DNA from: Acidobacteria bacterium Mor1
GTDB lineage: Bacteria; Acidobacteriota; Polarisedimenticolia; Polarisedimenticolales; Polarisedimenticolaceae
Direction: 5' to 3'
Assembly: GCA_001664505.1 (NCBI GenBank)
Contig: CP011806.1
Span: 5,082,830-5,146,829 of the forward strand
DNA: 64,000 nucleotides
This document shows, piece after piece, positions 52,014 through 60,800 of this stretch. A program made the translations under genes and the position numbers. Positions within the stretch are counted from its first letter, which is position 1, and each line of letters opens with the position of its first letter. The notes below the pieces were generated by a model. The model was not told where the DNA came from, made no database searches, and saw nothing but the letters and a program-made list of their open reading frames with translations.

Positions 52014-54731
52014 TCAGTAGCTACCGAGGCAGCCCTCTCCGTTGCGCACCGCCACCTTGTAGTAGGCGTTCCCCGCCGGGAGCGGCTGCAGGACGCCCGT
52101 GGTCCCGCTGACCCCCGATGCCTCCGGGAAGAACGGCCCTTCCCGGGAATCGCCGCGAAGAACCACGTAGTCCCCGGCAAACCCGGCGGCGTCGGTCCAG
52201 GTGATCCGCAGGTCTCCGTTCTCCCGGGAGATACGGAGTTCGTCCACCACCGCCGTCGGCGTCGAGCCGGGGCAGGTGACGGTCACGGTGACGTTGTCGG
52301 GGGCCTCGGCCAGGTGGCCGGTGGCATCCACGCCCCGCAGGCTCACCGGGTAGGTTCCCGTGCTGGTGAAGGTCGCCAGATGCGGGCCCGGCCCGGTGGT
52401 GTCGGCGATCACCCTGGAGAAGGACCAGCGTTGCTCCACATCGTCGCCGTCACCGTCGGCGGACGTTCCCTGGAAACTCACGGTATCCCCGGGGACGATC
52501 TGCAGGTCGCCCGGCGGATCCACGATGTCCACGGTCGGCGGATGGAAGAAACAGCGGACGGTACTGCGGCCGGCAGTCGCCTGGTTCCAGCGGGTCTGCC
52601 AGGTGTTGCACATCGTCTCGACGGTATCGAGGTCGTCGGCGTCGAACTGGCCGGGGCGGACGACCAGAACCATCGGGGTCAGGAAGTCCTGGCGGCTCTG
52701 GGGATACGCAGGGTCTCTCGGCCCTTCCTCGGCGATGATCTGCTCGATGGTCACCGGAACCCGCGTCCCGGCGACGGTCGTGTCGTTGTCGGACCAGTAG
52801 GCGCTCGGCTGCGGCGGGAACGCGTTGTCGATGTACCACCAATCCGCGACCTCGGCGGGGTCGGCGAGGCCGAGCAGGTACAGCTCGTGCCAGGAGAAAC
52901 CATTGGAGCCGCCGTCGGTCTCGCTCGGGGTGCTGAACGTTCCGTTGCCGTTGTCGGTCCACCAGGATCCGCCCATCACCGAGTAGTCCAGCGGTTTGTA
53001 GACCGACTGCACCGCCGGGGTGTGCACGTAGCCGGCCGGATGTGAACTCGCCGGGTTGAGGCTGCGGCTGGGTTCGCCGTTCTCTTCCATGGCGAAGTGG
53101 TAGAGCCAGCGGTGGCCGAACTCGTGACTCAGCACGGTCATGTTCCATTCCTCGTCGCTGTAGGCATCGATGTTGTTCACATGGAGCAGCGACGGCGAAC
53201 GGGGCGCCTCGCTGGAGCCGAAGCCGACCCCTTCCGCTCCCGAGTTGCCCCCGGCGTGATAGCCGCCGGCGAAGAAGAAGATGTCGGTCCACAGGTTCTG
53301 GAGGATCTGTAACGCCTCGATCTCGCCGATGACCTCGAACTGGGGGGTCAGGGCCGTAAGCACCTCGCCGGTCTGGAGCGAAGGCAGCGTGAAGGCCTCG
53401 TAGACCGGCTCCGGTCCGGTGGTCACAGGGAGTTCGCTGGAGAGGTCGAGCATCGCGGCATCGGCGGTGGGTTCGAACTCAGCAGTCCAAGCGACGCTGT
53501 CCCCCTGCTCGAAGGGGGTTTCGCCGCGGAAGGTGTTCACCGTGAGGTGCAGGGAGTTCCCGGTTACCGCCAGGTTGTTGAGCCGCAGGTACAGCCGGAA
53601 GGTGCTGCCCTCGACGGCGGCGGGCTCGGTCATCCAGCGGAACGCGCCATCCTGCCACTGATAGAACAGGCTGCCGATCGTCTCCTCGTCGTTGGCCTGG
53701 TCTCGCAGTACGAGTTGATAGAACAGCCGATCTTCGTTGTCGGCCGGGGGCGGGGAGGCGAGGGTGAAGGTCACTTCCAGCAGCTCCGACTCGCCTACCT
53801 GTCGCGCCGATGCCGACAGGAGGTCCAGGGCCGGACCGTCGGGCGCTGCGATCGTCACATCGCCGGCGGGGTCGCCGACGTTCCCGCCCAGGCGTAGATC
53901 GCTCCAGAAGGAGTCGTTGCCGGTGACGACCAGCGGCGCGCCCCAGGGAATGCCGCTGACGGCGTTGTAGTTGAAACGGATCCTTCCGTCGTAGAAGAAC
54001 ACCACCTGGACATCGAGGTTGGCCGGGTCGGCGTACTGCCAGGTCACGATGATGCGGTCGGTTTCACCCCGGGCGAAGGCGTTCTGTCCGTAAAACGAGG
54101 TGCCGTGTTCATAGGGGGAAACCCGGGGAACCCGATCGAGCAGCACCTGTCCCTCATCGAGGAAGCAGCCCTTGTTGCAGAGGCCGACGCGCTGGGGCGG
54201 CGCCGGCGATTCGAAGGCGACGACGTTGGTCGGTGTGATCCACATCCGGTCGCGGCTCTGGCCCCCGAAGTCCAGGGGCGTGCCCAGCAGCACCTCGACG
54301 GCGTTCCAGGAGGTCTGCCCCTGGAAGATCACCGTGTCGGCGCCGCTGACCGGTTCGTAGGCCGGAGGCACCTCCGCGATCTGGTAGCCGTCGCCGGAGG
54401 GGGTGAGTTCGTAGGAGGTCGGCAAGAGGAGGTCGAGTACCCGGTCCTTGCGCAGGATCAAGCCGGAATCCTCGACGACGAACACGCCGTCCACGGTCTG
54501 CACCGTGGGTGCGGGCGGGACGCTCCGCTGGAAGACTCGTGGAGAGCGAGGCAACTGGCTCAGCGCCTCGAGGTATTCGTCGAGGTCCCCTTCGCTGGGG
54601 CACCAACCGTGGGTGCCGTGATCGGGCCCGGGGACGCGGATCCGCTCGGGAGCCGCGCTCTCCGCGGCGAGCAGCAGCGTCGGCGACGTGATGCACAGCA
54701 AGGCAGCGACGAGGCGCAGGATACGAGCCAT
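52014..54731 (-). CDS. Secreted metalloprotease-like protein with PKD-type domain
   Basis: The protein has 905 residues with a signal peptide ending near LAAESA. Residues 90-350 are beta-rich. A zinc-protease-like motif HEFGHRWLYH starts at His536. Nearby are DYSVMGGSWW and WHELYLLGL, which may give the third ligand. After about residue 735, PKD-like text appears (GDTVSFQGTSADGDGDDVEQ, STGTYPVSLRGVDATGH). The last 75 residues (DLRITWTDAAGFAGDYVVLR, NAYYKVAVRNGEGCLGSY) resemble the C-terminal module of other secreted proteins in the window. GGAGGGGG precedes the ATG. Confidence 0.78.
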   Translation of the reverse strand: MARILRLVAALLCITSPTLLLAAESAAPERIRVPGPDHGTHGWCPSEGDLDEYLEALSQLPRSPRVFQRSVPPAPTVQTVDGVFVVEDSGLILRKDRVLDLLLPTSYELTPSGDGYQIAEVPPAYEPVSGADTVIFQGQTSWNAVEVLLGTPLDFGGQSRDRMWITPTNVVAFESPAPPQRVGLCNKGCFLDEGQVLLDRVPRVSPYEHGTSFYGQNAFARGETDRIIVTWQYADPANLDVQVVFFYDGRIRFNYNAVSGIPWGAPLVVTGNDSFWSDLRLGGNVGDPAGDVTIAAPDGPALDLLSASARQVGESELLEVTFTLASPPPADNEDRLFYQLVLRDQANDEETIGSLFYQWQDGAFRWMTEPAAVEGSTFRLYLRLNNLAVTGNSLHLTVNTFRGETPFEQGDSVAWTAEFEPTADAAMLDLSSELPVTTGPEPVYEAFTLPSLQTGEVLTALTPQFEVIGEIEALQILQNLWTDIFFFAGGYHAGGNSGAEGVGFGSSEAPRSPSLLHVNNIDAYSDEEWNMTVLSHEFGHRWLYHFAMEENGEPSRSLNPASSHPAGYVHTPAVQSVYKPLDYSVMGGSWWTDNGNGTFSTPSETDGGSNGFSWHELYLLGLADPAEVADWWYIDNAFPPQPSAYWSDNDTTVAGTRVPVTIEQIIAEEGPRDPAYPQSRQDFLTPMVLVVRPGQFDADDLDTVETMCNTWQTRWNQATAGRSTVRCFFHPPTVDIVDPPGDLQIVPGDTVSFQGTSADGDGDDVEQRWSFSRVIADTTGPGPHLATFTSTGTYPVSLRGVDATGHLAEAPDNVTVTVTCPGSTPTAVVDELRISRENGDLRITWTDAAGFAGDYVVLRGDSREGPFFPEASGVSGTTGVLQPLPAGNAYYKVAVRNGEGCLGSY

Positions 54732-54809
54732 GGTTCCCCCTCCGATCCGTTCGGCCCTGAGGGGAACATACCGCGAAACCCGCGGCCCCGGAATCCGGTT
54801 CGGGTGACT

Positions 54810-54846
54810 GCGCCCGCCGCCGGCTCGAAAGCCTGACGGCGGGCGC
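54810..54846. terminator. Branched hairpin after the giant repeat-protein gene
   Basis: GCGCCCGCCG and CGGCGGGCGC form a 10-bp outer stem. Inside, GGCT-CGAA-AGCC forms a second stem. It lies 20 bases past the giant gene's stop. TTTATTC follows only on the plus strand, so termination on the minus strand would rely on the stem alone. Confidence 0.5.
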
Positions 54847-54865
54847 TTTATTCACCCGGACGGAT

Positions 54866-57800
54866 CTATGGGCAGGGTGTGAAGTTCGACCGTTCGGCGC
54901 AGCGGGCGTAGCCCAGCGTGCCTTCACGGTTGCCGTCGTCGGCGGTGATCAGGTAGTACCAGGCGCTTCCTGTCGGCGGTACGTCGGTGTCGGTCAGTTG
55001 AGTGTCGGTGTCGACCGGGTCGAGGCCCCCCGGGGCGCAGCTTCCGAACGATCCGTAGGACAGCGAGTCCACGGTGTCGCGATAGACCCTGTAGCTCGTC
55101 GCCGAGGGTTCGGTGTCCCAGACCAGGGTGACGTTGTCGGTCCAGGTCAGTCCGGTGACGTCGCCCGGCGTCAGCGCGGCGTTGCGCATCTCCCGGGCTC
55201 CCAGATCCATGCGGGCCTCACCATCACCGTCGAAGTCTTCGAGGCGCGGCCCGCCGTCCAGGTCGTCGCAAGGTTCTCCGGCGAACGTGGCCGGATCGGG
55301 CACGTACTCGAGGGCCGGAGAACCGCCCAGCAAGCCGTAGTCGCCGTCGAACAGCGGGTCGAGGCAGATCACGTCTGCCGCGGCCTCGCAGCCGCAGGCG
55401 TTGGACAGGCTCACGTTGCCGCAAGCCGGGCCGTCCAGATCGCCGGCGGTGTTGTTCCACAGGATCGAGTAGCTGACCTGGGCGGCCGCGGCGTTTCGGA
55501 TGCCGAAGCCGCTGTTGTCCGCCAGGGTGGCGTGACGCAGGTCGAGCTGGCCGTCGTTGAGCAGGTCGATGGCATCGGCGCCGCCGTCGATCAACGTGTT
55601 GATCACCGTCGCCGTGCCGCCGCCCTGTCCGGCCAGGCCGTCGATCTCGAGGGCGGTGGTGGTGACGCCGGTGATCCGGGCCCGTGCCAGTTCGAGGGTC
55701 GCGTCGACCGAGACCGCGATGCCCCGCTGGACCGGAGCCTCGACGACGATCCGCTGCACCGAGTGATCGGCGTCGATCAGGTCGATGGCGGTGCCGCTGA
55801 TGTCGCGGAACTCCAGGTCCCGCTGCCGGGTCGGCACGTCGGTGACGATGCCCGCGGCACCCTGGAGGCAGAGGTTCTGGATCCGGGTCACGGCACCTGC
55901 GGCGATGTCCCGCAGTTCCAGGGCGGGGGAGGCCCCGCCGTCGATGCAGGGCGGGAGGCCCATGAAGTCATCGACACCCTCGAAGGTCAGCGAGCGGGTG
56001 TCGCCGACATTGACCGACGCGCCGGCGTAGGCGCTGCCGTTACCGGGCAGGATGCGGATCAGCGTGCCGGACTCGGTGCCGGCGCCGATCGCCCCCTGGA
56101 TGGAGCTGAAGTCCGGGAAGTCGGCCGGGTCGGTGCTGACGATCAGCACCGGGTTGGTGTCGCAGGCGTCGCCCACGGCGTCCAGGTCGATGTCGGACTG
56201 CGAGGCGTTGGCGGTCAGCGGGCAGTTGTCGCAGACATCCCCCACGTCATCGCCGTCGCCGTCGAGCTGATCGGCGTTTGGAGTGAAGCGACAGTTGTCG
56301 AAGGGATCGGGCAGGCCGTCCAGGTCGGTGTCGCAGCCGGGACAGGGGGCGTCGAGCACGAGATAGATCGCGCCGTCGTCGTCCCCGGGGTTGACCAGGT
56401 CGTAGCCCGGAGCCCCGACCGCCACGTCGCGGACGCCGTCGTCGCTGACGTCGCCGACGCCGGCCAGAGAGGCGCCGGCCCGTTCGCCGGGCTGGGTGCC
56501 GATCAGCTGCAGCCCGTCGAAGCCCTCGGAGAGGAAGGCCACGCCGAGATTGAACGTCGAGGGGATCTGTCCCTCTGCGAGGTAGACCTTGCCGGCGTCC
56601 ACCGCGCCGCGGGGGTCGGCGTAGGGGGCGCCGAAGGCGATGTCGTCGAAACCGTTGCCGGTGACGTCGCCCAGGCCGGCCACGGCATAGCCGGTGCGAT
56701 CGCCCGCTTCGGCGCCGACGTAGATGATGCCGGGAAGCGCGGCGGGGTCGTTGGCCGGCGCACCCACCGCATCGGCAGCGTGGAGCCCCGTGGGCAGCTT
56801 CGAGGCGGTCTGGATCACCCGGCCGGCGTCCAGTGCGGCCCCGAAGTCGAAGCGGGGAGCGCCGATCAGTAGATCCGCCTCACCGTTGACCAGGTTGTCG
56901 CCGCCTCCGGCCACCGCACCACCGAGCTGTTCGCCGGCCTGGGTGCCGAAGATCTGCGACCCGTTGGGGCCGCCGCTACCGGGTCGGCCGACATCGCAAA
57001 CCTCGACGGTGTCCCGGTCCAGATCTCCTCCCTCGGCAACGTACACGGTGCCGGTGTCGACCACCCCGAGGGGGTTGTCGGCGAAGGGGGCACCCATGGC
57101 GATGTCGTCGCCGGGGCCTCCGGTCACATCGCCGGGGAAGGCCACGGCAGAGCCCAGTCCGGCGCCGGCCTCGGCGCCGTCGTAGACCAGGCCGTCGATA
57201 TCGACGTCGATGCGGTCCAGGGTGATCGGCCCCGTCGGAAGGGCGGGGTCGTCGAAGATCACGTAGACGCTGCCTGCGTCGGCCCGGCCGGCATCGGGAT
57301 CGCGGCCCGGGGCGCCGATGGCGATCTCGTCGCCCGCACCCAGGTCGATCTGTCCGCCGCCGGCGAGAGCCGCACCGGCGCGGTCGCCGTTCTGCGCACC
57401 GACGAACACGCGGCCGGGAATCGTGGTGCCGACATCGGCCAGGTTCAGCACGCTGCCCGCGGCAAACAGCGGGTCCGCCGGATCGAAGAAGATCAGGTAG
57501 ACCTTGCCGCCGCCTGTGGCGGGATCGTTGCCCGGGTCCCCGTCGCCGTCGCTGCGGTCGACCTGCTCGGCTCCGATCACCAGATCGAGGCAGCCGTCGC
57601 CGTCGAAATCGAAGTCGCCGAAGACGGCGGTGCCGGCCCGGTCGTGAGCCGCCTCGCCGAGGAACAGTAGATCGGGTTGGGAACGCTCGTTGCCGTCGGC
57701 GCTGCCGAAGTACACGGCGGCCGCGCCTGCCGCGACGGTGCCGTCGCTCAGGTCGTAGCTCGGGGCGCCGGCGATGAAGTCGTCGATGCCGTCCTTGTTC

Positions 57801-60800
57801 AGGTCGCCGGCGGCGGCGACCGAGGTGCCGGTCTCCGAACCGGGCAGCAGTCCGGGAATCAGCTGGGCGGTCTCGTCATCGTTGAGCGGAACCTCGACAT
57901 CGCAGAGATCGCCGATGCCGTCGCCGTCCTCGTCCCCCTGCAGCGGGTTGGCGGTGCGCGGGCAGTTGTCGGCGCAGTCGGGGAAGCCGTCCCCGTCGAA
58001 GTCGGCGTCGAGCTGCACGAACCCGTCGCCGAAGGGAATCACGTTGACGCTGCCGGCGACCAGCTGATCGCGCAGGTTCATCGGCGTGGCGTCGGCGGCG
58101 TCGTCGAACACGTAGGTGTCGATACAGGCGATGCTCAGCGTCGAGCCGCCCTGGAGAACCAGGCCGGAAGCGCCTTCGGGATTGCTGGTGCCCGGGGCGA
58201 GGCCCAGGAGGTAGAGCGCCTCGAAGGACTGCCCGCCGACCGGGTTCGGGTCCACGCTGCGGTTCTGGTTGTCCTGGAGGTCGACGAGCTGCACCGTGGT
58301 CGCGGCGCCGGCGGTGCCCGCGACGAGCTGGCCGATGCCGAAGTTCGGGGCGGCGGGGCGCACCGCGCCCTGGTCCTCGCCGGCGGCCTCGAGGTGCTGG
58401 GGGCCGCCGCCGTCCATCCGCACGATGGCCTGTTCCAGTTCGACGTCGGTTTCGGTGTCGTGGGCGTGTCTCAGATCGCGGCCGATCTGTAGCGAGGTCT
58501 CCGCTTCATCGATATCGAGCACGATGTCCGGGCCGAGATCGAGGGTTCCGCTGAGATCGAAGGTCACGTCGGCGTGGCTCAAGGTGATCGAAGACAGGCT
58601 GGTGAAGCCCGGCCCGTCGAGGACATCCGAAGTGGTCAACGAAGCGCCCTGTCCGACGGTGACGATCAGCCGCGCGGGAGGCGCGAGGCGGCCCACTACT
58701 GCCTGGCTGCCGCTGTCGACCTGCACGTCCAGGCGGCCGGAGCCGCCGTACTGGGACAATCCGTCGAGGCGCAGGGTGGAGTTCCCCGTCGCCTCGAACC
58801 GCACCACGTCCTCTACGCGCTGGGGCAGGGTCAGGTCCGTCAGGTTGCGCATGTCGATCGACGCGCTGTCTGCCGCGCGGATCGCGTGGAATCGCGCACT
58901 CCCGGTGGAGTCGTCGAATGCGGCGTTCAGGCTTCCGATGGCGGTAAGGTCGATCAGCGTGCCGGCACCGGTAGCGAACGCCACGTCGAAGTTGGTGAAG
59001 TCCAGGTCGCTGTTGTTCCAGCTGGCGCCGGTCGTGGTGTTCGCGGTAATGGTTGCGCCTGCTTCGGCAGCGAACTGGGTGTCGCCGAGGCTGGTCGCGG
59101 CCGGAAGATCGAGACTACTTCCCGCGTGGACGTCGAAGAAGGTTCGCCCGCCGTCGAGTCCGATGGTCGCCAGTGAGGACAGGTCGACCGAACCGCCGTC
59201 GAGGTCGAACTGAACGAGGTCTTCCTGGCGCTGGGGCGGGGTGATCAAGGCCAGGGAGGACAGGTCGACGGTGCCGCCGCCGGAGACCTCGATCAACACC
59301 TCGTTGGTGCTTCCGGTGAAATCGTTGAAAGAGGCGTCCAGAAGGGTCGCGCCGGAGAGGTTCAGGCTTCCGCCGTTGTGGGCGCGGATCAGGTGGTCGA
59401 AGTTGGCGGCGACGCCGGTGTCCGGGTTCGCGGCGATGGAGCTGAAGGCGCTGCCGTCGATCAGGCTGCCGGCACCATCGGCGGAGAACAGCCAGAACGC
59501 TCCGCTGTTGCTCAGACCGGCGGAGGAGTAGGTCGCGCTGGACTGGTTGGCGGTGATCTGCCCGCCCCCATCCACCACGAACTGGGTGTCCTCGACCGAG
59601 GCGAGTGCGGGTAGGTCCAGGGAACTCCCGGCGTGGACGTCGAAAACGAGCCTGCCGCCCGCGCCCGGAATCGTGGCGAGGGAGGACAGGTCCGCCGAGC
59701 CGCCGCCACTCAGGTCCAGTTCGACGAAGTCTTCGATCCGGAAGGGCAGGGTCAGGCCGGTCAGGTTGCCCAGGTCCAGCATGGCGCCGTCGGCCACCGC
59801 CATGGTGTGGCTTCGGGCCGAACCACTGGAATCGTCGAAGCTGGCGTCGAGGCTGGCGATGGCCGAGAGGTCGACCAGGGTGCCGGTCCCGGTGGCGTTG
59901 ACGATGGTGAAGTTGCCGGAGTTCAGGCCGCTGGTGGTCCAGGCCGCGCCGGGAGTTGTGTCGACCAACACGCTGGCGCCGCCGTCCGCGGCGAACTGGG
60001 TGTCGCCCAGCAGCGTCGCCGAGGGCAGGCTGAGGGTGCTGCCGCCATGGGCGTCGAAGAAGGTCGAGCCGCCGGTGGCGTCGATGGTCGAAAGCGCGGT
60101 CAGGGTGATGGAGCCGCCGTCCGCGTCGAACTGCACGAAGTCCTCGACGCGCTGGGGGGGCGCGATCGAGGTCATGCTCGCGAGGTCGATGGTTCCTCCC
60201 GTCGAGGCCTCGACACGGACTTCGTTGGCGCTGCCGGTAAAGTCGTTGAACGAGGCGTCGAGGGTCAGCACGTTGGACAGGTTCAGGGCGCCGCCGTTGT
60301 GGGCGCGGATCAGGTGGTCGAAGTTGGCGGCAGCGCCGGTGTCCGGATTCGCGGCGATCGAGGTGAACGCACGCCCGTCGACCAGGCTGCCGGCACCGTC
60401 GGCGGAGAAGAGCCAGAAGTCGCCGCTGTAGCTCAAGCCGGCGGAAGAATAGGTGGCGCTGGAGGCGTTGGCCGTGATTTGCCCGCCGCCGTCAGAGATG
60501 AACTGGGTGTCCTCGACGTTGGTAACCGCCGGAAGGTTCAGGCTGCTTCCGCCGTGCACATCGAAGACCAGGCGTCCACCGGTGCCGGGAATCGTGGAGA
60601 GGGACGACAGGTCCGCGGATCCACCACCGGTCAGGTCCAGCTCCACGAAGTCTTCGATACGCAGGGGCAGGGTCAACCCGGTCAGGCTGCCGAGGTCGAG
60701 TTGGGCGCCGGCGGAGACGGCCATGGTGTGACCGCGCACCGCGCCGGTGGCATCGTCGAAACCGGCATCCAGACTGGCGATCGCCGAAAGGTCGACGACC